Below are positions 18,076 to 26,809 of a DNA stretch of 64,000 nt, piece after piece. A model generated the notes under the pieces. That model was given only the letters and a program-made list of their open reading frames with translations, was not told where the DNA came from and made no database searches. The stretch's first letter is position 1; every line of letters begins with the position of its first letter. The stretch comes from an uncultured Cohaesibacter sp. (GTDB lineage Bacteria; Pseudomonadota; Alphaproteobacteria; Rhizobiales; Cohaesibacteraceae): the NCBI RefSeq assembly GCF_963662805.1, contig NZ_OY759859.1:1-64000 (forward strand), written 5' to 3'. A program made the position numbers and the translations under genes.

Positions 18076-18825
18076 ATGTCCTGCAAAACTTCAATAAAAA
18101 CAATTGGTATCCTTGGATTCGGGGGATTCGGGCGTTTGATCGCACGGCACCTGCATCCGCATTTCAGCCTGTTCGTCTGCGATCCTGCGCTGTCGCCGGA
18201 CTGTACCCTGCCGCCCAACACATGCGCGGGCACCGTGGCCGACATTGGGCACTGTGATCTCGTCATCTTGGCCGTCCCGCTCAGTCAATTGGCAACAGCC
18301 ATCAGCGAGCTCAATCCCCATCTGAGGCCGGGAAGCATCGTCGCGGATGTGGTTTCAGTGAAAATGGAGCCGGTCCGGATCATGGAGGAAATGCTCCCTG
18401 AATTCGTTGACATCATCGGCACCCATCCGCTCTTCGGCCCGCAGAGCACCCATGACGGCCTTGTTGGCAAGAAGATTTCCATCTGCGAGATACGCGGTAG
18501 GTCCGCAGCACGTGTCGCCGCTTTTCTGCGCTCGGCGCTGGGATTGAAGGTCTACATGACGACCCCTCTTGATCATGACCGGGAGGCCGCGATGGTTCAG
18601 GGCGTCACGCATCTGATCGCCAAGGTTCTGGTTCAGATGGAGCCCTTGCCAAAAAGGATGACAACGGTAAGCTTCGACAGGTTGATGCAGGCGATTGGCA
18701 TGGTTCGGGACGATCCCGAGACGGTCTTCAAGGCAATTGAATGCAGCAATCCTTTTTCTCGTGAGACAAGACAACGCTTTTTCGAAATTGCAGAACAGGT
18801 CAGATCCGAAATGGAGGCAACTTGA
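18076..18825 (+). CDS. Prephenate dehydrogenase-like protein
   Basis: A 249-residue protein of the TyrA/prephenate dehydrogenase family. It has an N-terminal NAD-binding loop (IGILGFGGFGRLIARHL), the VADVVSVKMEPVRIMEEML helix, and the hallmark IIGTHPLFGPQST near residue 115. It then has the helical dimerisation domain (DHDREAAMVQGVTHLIAK). It is at the short end for the family and has no regulatory ACT domain. Prephenate to 4-hydroxyphenylpyruvate is the likely reaction; arogenate use cannot be excluded. Confidence 0.82.
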   Translation: MSCKTSIKTIGILGFGGFGRLIARHLHPHFSLFVCDPALSPDCTLPPNTCAGTVADIGHCDLVILAVPLSQLATAISELNPHLRPGSIVADVVSVKMEPVRIMEEMLPEFVDIIGTHPLFGPQSTHDGLVGKKISICEIRGRSAARVAAFLRSALGLKVYMTTPLDHDREAAMVQGVTHLIAKVLVQMEPLPKRMTTVSFDRLMQAIGMVRDDPETVFKAIECSNPFSRETRQRFFEIAEQVRSEMEAT

Positions 18826-18933
18826 CGGAACTGCACATACTGATGTCATGATGCATTCGCCCTGCCCCCGTCTTTTGCCCTTATCACAATTCCCTATCGG
18901 GCTAGAAATCGCTGATTTCTGCGTTGCGGATGC

Positions 18934-18962
18934 TTGCCATATCCTCTGCTTTGCCCTATAAG
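18934..18962 (+). promoter_or_regulatory. Probable sigma-70 promoter of rplY
   Basis: TTGCCA (18934-18939), 17 bases, then TATAAG (18957-18962). This would start transcription near 18969 and give a leader of about 80 bases that contains the hairpin at 19007. Confidence 0.65.
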
Positions 18963-19006
18963 CCCTCGAAGCTGCCTCTACACCCTTGGAGGAGTTGCAG
19001 CAAACG

Positions 19007-19036
19007 GGCCGACAAATCGGCCTTTTTCTATTGTTT
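19007..19036 (+). promoter_or_regulatory. Terminator-like hairpin in the rplY leader
   Basis: GGCCGA CAAA TCGGCC (19007-19022) is followed by TTTTTCTATTGTTTTT, which looks like an intrinsic terminator. It ends only about 14 bases before the rplY start and directly before the ribosome site TTAGGAG. Lying between promoter and start codon, it could act as an attenuator. No leader peptide or alternative stem is obvious. Confidence 0.6.
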
Positions 19037-19050
19037 TTAGGAGAATTCCA

Positions 19051-19665
19051 ATGGCTGACTTTGAATTCAAAGCAGAGCGCCGTGATCGAGTTGGTAAGGG
19101 GGCCGCTCGTGCAGTGCGCCGTGAGGGCCGCGTCCCTGCTGTTGTCTATGGTGACAAGAAAGACCCCGTCTCGATCTCTATTCCTTTCAAGGAAACCCAG
19201 ATCCAGATCCAGAAAGGCGGCTTCCTGTCCCACATCATCTCTATTGATGTGGATGGCGAGAAAATGCGCGTGATCCCTCGCGACTATCAGCTCGACGTTG
19301 TTCGTGACTTCCCGATCCATGTCGACTTCCTGCGCGTTTCCAGCACCACCAAGATCACCGTCGGTATCTCCGTTGAGTTCATCAACGAAGAAGCCTGCCC
19401 GGGTCTGAAACGCGGTGGCGCCCTCAACATCGTTCGTCGCGAAGTTGAAGTGGAATGCCCGGCAACCAGCATTCCCGAATCCATCGTCGTTGACCTCAAA
19501 GACGCCGACATCGGTGACTCGATCCACATTTCTGCAGTGACCCTGCCGAAAGGTGTGACCCCGACCATCACCGACCGCGACTTCACCATTGCCACCATTG
19601 CAGCTCCGGCTGGCTTCAACGAGCCTGCTGAAGGTGAAGAAGGCGGCGAAGGCGACGCTGAATAA
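19051..19665 (+). CDS. rplY: 50S ribosomal protein L25/general stress protein Ctc
   Basis: A 204-residue long-form L25 (Ctc) that binds 5S rRNA. The N-terminal L25 domain shows RDRVGKGAARAVRREGRVPAVVYG, and the C-terminal TL5 beta domain follows (PIHVDFLRVSSTTKITVGISVEF). It ends in an acidic tail. AGGAG sits 8 bases before the ATG. A terminator-like hairpin lies in its leader. pth follows 54 bases downstream, a conserved pairing. Confidence 0.96.
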   Translation: MADFEFKAERRDRVGKGAARAVRREGRVPAVVYGDKKDPVSISIPFKETQIQIQKGGFLSHIISIDVDGEKMRVIPRDYQLDVVRDFPIHVDFLRVSSTTKITVGISVEFINEEACPGLKRGGALNIVRREVEVECPATSIPESIVVDLKDADIGDSIHISAVTLPKGVTPTITDRDFTIATIAAPAGFNEPAEGEEGGEGDAE

Positions 19666-19719
19666 TCGGACCTGCTCTAACGCAGATCCCTACCAAGACA
19701 GGGTTCGGGAGGACAATCC

Positions 19720-20496
19720 ATGTATCTGCTCGTCGGACTTGGAAATCCCGGACCCCAATATGCCTCCAACCGCCACAACATCGGCTTCATGGTGGTGGAC
19801 GAGATTGCCCGGGTTCACAATTTCGGCCCATGGCGACGCAAGTTTCAGGGCGAAGTGTGCGAAGGCCAGATAGGTCCACACAAGGCCCTGCTCCTGAAGC
19901 CAACCACCTACATGAACGAGTCCGGACGCGCGGTGACCGAAGCCTGTCGCTTCTACAAGATTGCGCCCAAGGACGTCTTCGTCTTTCATGACGAACTGGA
20001 CCTCGCACCGGGCAAGGTAAAGGCCAAGCTCGGAGGCGGTGTCGCCGGTCACAACGGCCTGCGTTCGACCAGCGCCCATATCGGCAACGAGTTCCACCGG
20101 GTTCGCCTCGGCATCGGCCATCCGGGTCGGGAGCGGGTGACCCAATGGGTTCTGGGGGATTTTGCCAAGGCCGACCGCGAATGGCTGGAGCCGGAGCTTG
20201 ATGCCCTCGCCAAAGCCGCTCCGAGCCTGCTGGAAGGCGATCTTGGTCGCTTCATGACCGACTATAGCCAGATCCTGTCGCCGCCCATCAACGGCCACAA
20301 GAAACCGAAATCCGCCGACAAGCGCGAGCCATCCTCCAAAGGGGGAGAAGCCGCAGCTGGCACATCGAAACAGACATCAAAAGAGGCATCGAAACCGGCA
20401 GCGACCCCGTCCGGGTCTGCAGCCGAGGACGCCGCCCCCAGAAACGCCATGGCCGAAGCGCTGATGCGTCTGGTCTCACCGAAAAAGGATAAATAG
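19720..20496 (+). CDS. pth: Peptidyl-tRNA hydrolase
   Basis: Recycles peptidyl-tRNA released from stalled ribosomes. The Pth core covers about 190 residues: LLVGLGNPGPQYASNRHNIGFMVVD with the catalytic His, LKPTTYMNESGRAV, and the FHDELDLAPGKVKAKLGGGVAGHNGLRS segment. A Lys/Ser/Ala-rich tail of about 60 residues follows (258 residues in total). Such tails occur in alphaproteobacteria and are probably disordered. ychF starts 2 bases after the stop. Confidence 0.95.
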   Translation: MYLLVGLGNPGPQYASNRHNIGFMVVDEIARVHNFGPWRRKFQGEVCEGQIGPHKALLLKPTTYMNESGRAVTEACRFYKIAPKDVFVFHDELDLAPGKVKAKLGGGVAGHNGLRSTSAHIGNEFHRVRLGIGHPGRERVTQWVLGDFAKADREWLEPELDALAKAAPSLLEGDLGRFMTDYSQILSPPINGHKKPKSADKREPSSKGGEAAAGTSKQTSKEASKPAATPSGSAAEDAAPRNAMAEALMRLVSPKKDK

Positions 20497-20498
20497 CA

Positions 20499-21599
20499 AT
20501 GGGTTTCAAATGCGGTATCGTCGGACTGCCCAACGTCGGCAAATCGACCCTGTTCAACGCCCTGACCAAGACGGCAGCCGCACAGGCAGCCAACTATCCT
20601 TTCTGCACCATCGAGCCGAACACCGGTGACGTGGCCGTGCCCGATCCGCGTATGGAAGCCATCGCCAAGATCGCAGGCTCCAAGGAAATCATCCCGACGC
20701 GCCTGACTTTCGTCGACATCGCAGGCCTCGTTCGTGGTGCTTCCAAGGGTGAAGGCCTCGGCAACCAGTTCCTTGCCAACATTCGCGAAGTCGACGCCAT
20801 CGTGCATGTGCTGCGCTGTTTCGAGGACGACGACATCACTCACGTCGAGGGCACCATCGATCCGGTTTCCGATGCAGCAACCGTCGAAACCGAGCTGATG
20901 ATCTCGGATATGGAAAGCCTTGAACGCCGCGTTGTATCCCTGCGCAAGCGTGGCCAGACCGGCGACAAGGACGCCAAGGCTCAGGCCGAACTGATGGACA
21001 GCCTCCTCGCCCTGCTCCACGATGGCAAACCGGGCCGCATGCTCGAGATCATCGATGAAGAGCACAGAAAGGCCATCAAGGATCTCAACCTGTTGACCAC
21101 CAAACCGGTACTCTACATCTGCAACGTCGACGAAGACAGTGCCGCTGAAGGCAACAAATTCTCCGCTGCGGTGGAAGAAATGGCCATCGCTCAGGGTGCC
21201 GGCGCCGTCGTGATTTCTGCGGCTATCGAAGCAGAAATCTCCCAGCTCGACCTTGAGGAGCAGAAAGACTTCCTTGAAACCATGGGCCTTGAAGAACCCG
21301 GCCTTGATCGCATGATCCGCGCAGGTTACGAGCTCCTTCACCTGATCACCTATTTCACCGCTGGTCCGAAAGAAACCCGCGCCTGGACGGTGACCAAGGG
21401 CTCACGCGCACCGCAAGCCGCCGGTGTGATCCACACCGATTTCGAGCGCGGCTTCATCCGTGCCCAGACCATCGCTTACAACGACTATGTCACCCTCGGC
21501 GGCGAAACCGCAGCCAAGGAAGCCGGCAAAGCCCGCGACGAAGGCAAGGAATACATCGTTCAGGACGGCGACGTGATGCTCTTCAAGTTCAACACTTGA
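20499..21599 (+). CDS. ychF: Redox-regulated ATPase YchF
   Basis: Obg-like P-loop protein of 366 residues that prefers ATP over GTP and associates with ribosomes. It has the P-loop GLPNVGKSTLF, DIAGLVRGASKGEGLGNQFL (G3 region), a coiled-coil insertion, and the C-terminal TGS domain (TYFTAGPKETRAWTV onward). It ends DGDVMLFKFNT, which is typical. It lies immediately after pth, so they are likely co-translated or at least co-transcribed. Confidence 0.96.
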   Translation: MGFKCGIVGLPNVGKSTLFNALTKTAAAQAANYPFCTIEPNTGDVAVPDPRMEAIAKIAGSKEIIPTRLTFVDIAGLVRGASKGEGLGNQFLANIREVDAIVHVLRCFEDDDITHVEGTIDPVSDAATVETELMISDMESLERRVVSLRKRGQTGDKDAKAQAELMDSLLALLHDGKPGRMLEIIDEEHRKAIKDLNLLTTKPVLYICNVDEDSAAEGNKFSAAVEEMAIAQGAGAVVISAAIEAEISQLDLEEQKDFLETMGLEEPGLDRMIRAGYELLHLITYFTAGPKETRAWTVTKGSRAPQAAGVIHTDFERGFIRAQTIAYNDYVTLGGETAAKEAGKARDEGKEYIVQDGDVMLFKFNT

Positions 21600-21650
21600 G
21601 GAACTGAACACGGCGAGAGACAGGAAGAGGGGGCGATACCCAATGTCCCC

Positions 21651-21992
21651 TCAGCTCAGGATTTCGACCGGTTCGGCCCATTGGATGAGGACAACGCATC
21701 CGTCTTCTGACCAGACATCGTGGTAGGTCCCTTCCGGGTTGCAGATGACGGTGCCCACCTCGTAGCGGCCATTCTGATCGCTCTGCGATCCTTCAACCAC
21801 AATGATGGTTTCCAGACCCTTGTGCAGATGGCGAGGCACGCTGGCGCCCGCTTCATAGCGCAGGAAGGCCCAGACGGGTCCGCTCTCCTGTTGCCAGAGA
21901 TAATGAACCTCGACGCCATCGCGAAAGGGCTCGAAAGGCAGATCCTTCCAGCCATCGTTGAGAAGGCCTGCAAAAGCGCGCTGTTCAATCAT
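21651..21992 (-). CDS. Cupin-domain protein
   Basis: Single-cupin protein of 113 residues. The two cupin motifs are visible: ASVPRHLHKGLETIIVVEGSQ and the second strand GTYHDVWSEDGCVVLIQW. The metal-binding His residues of motif 1 are present (RHLHKG, followed by Glu). It is the last gene of the leftward nitrogen cluster and its start overlaps the stop of the amidohydrolase before it by 8 bases. Its task is unknown; it could bind or sense a small solute. Confidence 0.85.
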   Translation of the reverse strand: MIEQRAFAGLLNDGWKDLPFEPFRDGVEVHYLWQQESGPVWAFLRYEAGASVPRHLHKGLETIIVVEGSQSDQNGRYEVGTVICNPEGTYHDVWSEDGCVVLIQWAEPVEILS

Positions 21993-22671
21993 GGATGGCC
22001 TCCAGAATGGTGTCGGTTTCGCAGGCCCAGCCGACAATACCGCCCTGAGCGACGATCATCTCGATGGCTGCATCTTTGAAATGCTGGAAATAGCTCTCCG
22101 TGGCATCGGTCGCGAGCAGACAGTCATAGCCGCGATCATTGGCTTCGCGCATGGTGGTCTGCACGCAAACCTCGGTGGTGACACCGGCAAAAACCAGCTG
22201 TTTCAGACCCTTCTGCTCAAGAATGGTACCGAAGTCGGTGTGGTAGAAGGCCCCCTTGCCCGGCTTGTCGACGACCGCTTCACCGACGACGGGCAGAAGA
22301 GCAGGGACAATTTCCGTCCCCGGCTCACCAGCCACCAGCAACCGCCCCATCGGGCCTTCGTCACCAATGCGCAAGGACGGGTTGCCCCGATCCCGCTTGG
22401 CTGGGGGCAGATCGGACAGGTCCGGACGGTGGCATTCGCGTGTGTGGATCACCGGCAAGTCGGCCGAGCGAAAGCCCTCGATGAGACGGGCAACCGTCGG
22501 CACAATGGCCCGCAGGCGCGAAACATCATTGCCGAGGGAGGCTCCGAAGCCTCCATCTTCGAGAAAATCCCGCTGCATGTCGATGACCACAAGGCCAACA
22601 CTATCCAGCGAGAAGGGAAAGTCGAAGGGGCGAGCCTCGATATGTCTGATGTCTGATTTGGTCATGCTCAT
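21985..22671 (-). CDS. Isochorismatase-family amidohydrolase, candidate triuret hydrolase
   Basis: A 228-residue cysteine hydrolase. The catalytic triad is intact: Asp31 in VVIDMQRDF, Lys136 in VDKPGKGAF, and Cys169 in GVTTEVCVQTT. It is a diverged paralogue of the biuret hydrolase two genes upstream and shares HTRECHRPDLSDLPPAK and REANDRGYDCLLATD. Triuret hydrolase (TrtA) is a known relative of biuret hydrolase and the two act in series, so the pair here suggests that role. Ureidoacrylate or another N-carbamoyl amide remains possible. Confidence 0.8.
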   Translation of the reverse strand: MSMTKSDIRHIEARPFDFPFSLDSVGLVVIDMQRDFLEDGGFGASLGNDVSRLRAIVPTVARLIEGFRSADLPVIHTRECHRPDLSDLPPAKRDRGNPSLRIGDEGPMGRLLVAGEPGTEIVPALLPVVGEAVVDKPGKGAFYHTDFGTILEQKGLKQLVFAGVTTEVCVQTTMREANDRGYDCLLATDATESYFQHFKDAAIEMIVAQGGIVGWACETDTILEAIHD

Positions 22672-24176
22672 GCGTGCCCTGCCATGAAGTGCCCGAGTGC
22701 CTTCGGATCGGCCTCTGCAGCGGGGGTTTCAAACGCGATCCGTCCTTCGCTGATGACAGCAACGCGGTCGGACAGTTCGAGAATTTCGTCAAGGTCCTCG
22801 CTGATCAAAAGCACGGCAGCGCCGTTGTTGCGGGCCTCCATGATGCGATCACGGATTGCCCGGGCAGCCGAGAAATCGAGCCCGAAGCACGGGTTGGAGA
22901 CGATGAGCAACGAGACATCGCCGCTCAGCTCACGCGCAAGGGCCGCGCGCTGCACATTGCCGCCAGACAGATCCCGAATCGGGGCGCGAGGTCCCTGTGT
23001 CCTGATATCGAAATCCTCGATGAGCTCATTGGCTCTCTTCAGGATCCCCTTGCGATCAAGCAACAGGCGACTGTCATCATCAAAGCTTCTGAGCGCCAGA
23101 TTGTCCGCCACGCTCATATGCGGAGCCGAAGCATTGAGCAGCGGCTCTTCTGGCAGATAGCGCACCTTGTGCTGGCGCGCCTCACCACGGGTCGCGTGAT
23201 AGGCTGTATCCTCAACACGAATGGCGCCCGACAGGAGGCTGCGTTGCCCTGTCAGCATTTCCATCAATTCCACCTGACCGTTGCCGGAAATGCCTGCGAG
23301 CCCGACGATCTCGCCCGAACGCACGGCCAGAGCTTCAATGGAAATCTCCTTGGTGCCGCTGCGATCAATCGCCTTGGCTTGCTCGAGCGACAGGACCGTG
23401 CGCCCCATTTCTCCGGATCGTTCCAGCGGAACAGAAACATCCGACTGCCCCATCATCATCGCGGCCATGTCGTCGTTGGTCAGATCCTTAACCAACCCGG
23501 TGCCAACGCGCTTGCCGCGCCTCAGAACCGTGACGCTGTCGGCGAAGGCACGAACCTCGCGGAACTTGTGCGTGATCATCAGAACCGTCAGGTCCCCCGC
23601 CTTGGTCATCTTATGAACATGACCAAGAACTTCGTCAGCCTCTGATGGCGTCAACACCGAGGTCGGCTCGTCGAGAATGAGAAAATGATTGCCGAGATAG
23701 AGTTGTTTGAGGATTTCCAGCTTCTGTTTCTCGCCCGCGGCCAGACTATGAACCGGCCGGTTGAGCGGCACGGAAAAGGGCATCGAGGCCATAAAGCTCT
23801 CGAGCCGTTCGCGCTCCTTGCGCCAGTCGATGACCGTGGGCGTATCGGTCCGGGCAATCACCAGATTCTCCGCTGCCGTCAGCGAGGGAACCAGCGTGAA
23901 ATGCTGATAGACCATGCCTAGCCCGAGGTCATAGGCGTCCTTGGGATCGTTGATCTCCACTTCCTTGTCATTGACCGTCATCTGCCCGTCGGTTGCCTGA
24001 TAAAACCCCATCATGCATTTGACGAGCGTTGACTTGCCTGCGCCGTTTTCGCCGAGCAGGGCATGAAACGACCCTGCCTCGACCTTTATGCTGACAGCAT
24101 CCAGCGCGGTGAAGTCACCAAAACGCATGGTCATGTCGATGGTTTCAACCTTGGGGGCTTTGAGACGATCACTCAT
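22668..24176 (-). CDS. ABC transporter ATP-binding protein, BMP/nucleoside type
   Basis: Double-ATPase subunit of 502 residues, as in sugar, nucleoside and BMP-type importers. The first domain has Walker A GENGAGKST, a reduced signature (VHSLAAGEKQKLEIL) and Walker B FLILDEPTSVL. The second has a degenerate P-loop (GISGNGQVELME) and LSGGNVQRAALARELS. This asymmetry is normal for the class. It overlaps the next gene by ATGA on its start side (24173-24176) and the candidate triuret hydrolase on its stop side, so it is inside a tightly coupled operon. Confidence 0.92.
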   Translation of the reverse strand: MSDRLKAPKVETIDMTMRFGDFTALDAVSIKVEAGSFHALLGENGAGKSTLVKCMMGFYQATDGQMTVNDKEVEINDPKDAYDLGLGMVYQHFTLVPSLTAAENLVIARTDTPTVIDWRKERERLESFMASMPFSVPLNRPVHSLAAGEKQKLEILKQLYLGNHFLILDEPTSVLTPSEADEVLGHVHKMTKAGDLTVLMITHKFREVRAFADSVTVLRRGKRVGTGLVKDLTNDDMAAMMMGQSDVSVPLERSGEMGRTVLSLEQAKAIDRSGTKEISIEALAVRSGEIVGLAGISGNGQVELMEMLTGQRSLLSGAIRVEDTAYHATRGEARQHKVRYLPEEPLLNASAPHMSVADNLALRSFDDDSRLLLDRKGILKRANELIEDFDIRTQGPRAPIRDLSGGNVQRAALARELSGDVSLLIVSNPCFGLDFSAARAIRDRIMEARNNGAAVLLISEDLDEILELSDRVAVISEGRIAFETPAAEADPKALGHFMAGHA

Positions 24177-24862
24177 GCGGGCAACCCCGCGATGAGGGAC
24201 ACGCTGTCGGAAATGGCGCCGAACACGCCACCCTGCATCTTGACCATATTGATCGCGGCGTCATGGTTGCCCTTGTCAGTCGCCCCGCAGCAATCTTCCA
24301 GCAACACGCATTCAAAGCCACGATCATTGGCTTCGCGCATGGTGGTGTGGACGCAGACGTCGGTGGTGATGCCCGTAAGGATGATATTCTCGATGCCTCT
24401 GAGGCGCAGGATCATTTCAAGATCGGTTGCGCAGAAGCTGCCCTTGCCGGGCTTGTCGATGATGACCTCGCCGTCAAGCGGAGCCAGCTCCTCGATGATG
24501 TCCCAGCCCGGCTCGCCCCGCACAAGGATCTTGCCGCACGGCCCGGCGTCTCCAATGCCCGCGCCGATCTGCTGCGAGCGCCAACGCTTGTTGGCGGGCA
24601 GGTCCGACAGGTCCGGGCGATGGCCTTCACGGGTGTGAATGATATGATATCCCTTGGCGCGCATCGCTGCCATCACCGCCTTGATCGGCTCGATCGGGGC
24701 ACGGGTCAGGGACAGGTCATAGCCCATCTTGTCGACATAACCGCCCTTGCCGCAGAAGTCGGTCTGCATGTCGATGACGATGAGGGCGGTGTTGTCCGGA
24801 CGCAGGTCCCCATTGTAGGGCCAGGCATAGGGCGAAGAAGCAATGGTCGTCATGGTCTTCAA
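24173..24862 (-). CDS. biuH: Biuret hydrolase
   Basis: Isochorismatase-family enzyme of 229 residues that hydrolyses biuret to allophanate and ammonia. It closely matches what I recall of Rhizobium leguminosarum BiuH along its length: PYAWPYNGDLRPDNTALIV, FCGKGGYVDKMGYDLSL, HTREGHRPDLSDLPANKR, GIGDAGPCGKIL and LEDCCGATD. The catalytic Asp31, Lys137 and Cys170 have the same spacing as the published Asp36/Lys142/Cys175. It overlaps both neighbours by ATGA. Allophanate hydrolase for the product is encoded 5 kb away. Confidence 0.88.
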   Translation of the reverse strand: MKTMTTIASSPYAWPYNGDLRPDNTALIVIDMQTDFCGKGGYVDKMGYDLSLTRAPIEPIKAVMAAMRAKGYHIIHTREGHRPDLSDLPANKRWRSQQIGAGIGDAGPCGKILVRGEPGWDIIEELAPLDGEVIIDKPGKGSFCATDLEMILRLRGIENIILTGITTDVCVHTTMREANDRGFECVLLEDCCGATDKGNHDAAINMVKMQGGVFGAISDSVSLIAGLPA

Positions 24863-25866
24863 GCCTTCTCTTTGTCGCCATAGAGGCGAGTGGGGACGGG
24901 GAAACCGCAGCTCGTGCCGTCGGTGACCTTGATGTCATCCTCCCATAGGAGGCGGTACTGTCCGGCAGCCAAGTCGGTCATGTAGCTGTAGGGGCAATCC
25001 TGAGCGCCACCCTTGACGGCGACATAGCCGCGATGGCCGAACTGATAGATATTGTTCTCAACACCCCAGCCTAGACGGGCCTCGCGCACCAGATCGGGAC
25101 GCACCTCGGCGGTGATGATCTCGTCGGCCCGTCCGGTCGTGCCATGGGAGAGGATCGTGCCATCGAAATTGCAGATCATGCCTTCTCCCATGGAATCGAA
25201 CGTACCGTCCGAGCCGCACATGCAGACGTTTGCCGTGACCATCAGATTGCAGAAGGCGTTGGTCTGGTTGGTGAAGCGCCATGCCTCACGCAAGGGAGCG
25301 GTATAGCCTGCAGTGCGGATCATGATCTCCGCCCCCTTGTAGGCACATTCGCGAGCCATCTCAGGGAACATGCCGTCATGGCAGATGATAAGCGCGATCT
25401 TTGATCCCTTCGGTCCGTCACAGACGGGAATGCCGCCATCGCCCGGCTCCCAAGGCTCCACCGGCACCCAAGGATGCATCTTGCGATAATAGAGTTTCAG
25501 CTCGCCCTGATCATCGAAGATGATGCCGGTGTTGTAGGGCATGCCGCCGGGATTGAGTTCCATGATGGAGAAACAGCCCCAAATGTGATTGTCGATGCAG
25601 GCCTGCCGCATCGCAACCACTTCCGGACCATCCATCGTGCACATGATCTCGGGGTTGATGTCCATTGAGAGGCCGTGGAGTGCATATTCGGGGAACACCA
25701 CCAGATCCATGCCTGCCTGATTGCGCCGGGCCTTGCCGACCAGCTCGACCACGCGGGCGGTCTGGGCGGTGAGGTCGGCCTTGGTCTTGACGTCTGGCAG
25801 CTGCAATTGCACAAGGCCGATGCCGACACCCTTTTCCGATACGTTGAGGCCACTTAGTCCGCTCAT
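24859..25866 (-). CDS. Formamidase (AmiF-type nitrilase superfamily)
   Basis: A 335-residue carbon-nitrogen hydrolase resembling Helicobacter formamidase AmiF. The catalytic Glu60 (VVFPEYALHG), Lys129 (YYRKMHPW) and Cys162 (IICHDGMFPE) are present. AmiF-like blocks include FSIMELNPGGMPYNTGII, VPVEPWEPGDGGIPVCDGP and GVENNIYQFGHRGYVA. It would release ammonia and formate from formamide; aliphatic amidase activity is less likely. It starts 12 bases after the permease gene and overlaps biuH, so it belongs to the same operon. Confidence 0.87.
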   Translation of the reverse strand: MSGLSGLNVSEKGVGIGLVQLQLPDVKTKADLTAQTARVVELVGKARRNQAGMDLVVFPEYALHGLSMDINPEIMCTMDGPEVVAMRQACIDNHIWGCFSIMELNPGGMPYNTGIIFDDQGELKLYYRKMHPWVPVEPWEPGDGGIPVCDGPKGSKIALIICHDGMFPEMARECAYKGAEIMIRTAGYTAPLREAWRFTNQTNAFCNLMVTANVCMCGSDGTFDSMGEGMICNFDGTILSHGTTGRADEIITAEVRPDLVREARLGWGVENNIYQFGHRGYVAVKGGAQDCPYSYMTDLAAGQYRLLWEDDIKVTDGTSCGFPVPTRLYGDKEKA

Positions 25867-25878
25867 GCGAATTCTCCG

Positions 25879-26809
25879 TTATTTGGTGATGCTCAATTCG
25901 CCCGGTGCCCCGACCATGGCTCGCTCGGTTGACGAGGTCGCGATGAGAATGCCCAGCGTCAGGACGTAAGGCGTGGCGTAGAAAAGATAATAGCCTTCCG
26001 TAATGCCGACCGACTGTAGCGCCGGGCCGATGGCCCCCTGCCCCGCCGAACAGCAAGGCCGCCCAGAAACAATTGATCGGGTTCCAGCGGGCAAAGATTA
26101 CCAGCGCGACGGCCATCAGGCCCTGCCCGGACGCAATGCCCTCGCTCCAGCTTCCCGGATAGAAGAGAGACAGGTACGAGCCGCCCACGCCGGCAAAAGC
26201 GCCCCCGACCGCGGTCGATAACACACGAACGCGCGTCGGGCTGATACCGAGCGTACGAGCCGCGTCAGTGCTGTCACCCACCACCCGCACGGTGAGGCCC
26301 ACGCGGGTGTTCCTGAACATCCACGCCATGACAAAGGCAAGGATCGCCCCCGCGATGAACAGGACATTGACCTGAAGGGCGGCCCGAACCTGCGGCACGT
26401 CCGACCACCAGCCAAAGGGAATGGATGGCAGGCGCGGTGCGGAAGGCTGGATGTAGGGTTTGCCAAAATAGAAGGCGAGGCCAAGTCCGATGATCATCAT
26501 CGAAATGCCAACCGCGATGTCATTGACGCCCCGAAAGCTACAGAGCCAGCCATGGAGCAGCCCGAAGAGCAGCCCGGCAAGGGCGGCACAGGCAACGCCG
26601 ACAAAGGGAGAGCCGGAATGATAGGACATGGCGTAACCTGTCATCGCACCGATGACGAGCGTCCCTTCCAGCCCGAGGTTGATGCGCCCGGACCGCTCGG
26701 TCAGGCACTCACCGAGCGAGACAAACAGGAAGGGCGTGGAGACGCGGATCGCGCCGCCAAGAATGGCGAGGGGAACACCCCACATACCCAGTGCTGAAGC
26801 ATCTGTCAT
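25879..26809 (-). pseudogene. ABC transporter permease, BMP type, frameshifted
   Basis: Second permease of the BMP-type importer (about 310 residues when repaired). It starts MTDASALGMWGVPLAILGG and runs through RSGRINLGLEGTLVIGAMTGYA and NPINCFWAALLFGGAG. There the frame breaks: the run of five C at 26034-26038 seems one base too long. Removing one restores GAGAIGPALQSVGITEGYYLFYATPYVLTLGIL to a stop at 25879. As written, translation runs on to 25511 in the wrong frame, with about 175 aberrant residues. It overlaps the first permease by ATGA. Confidence 0.88.
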
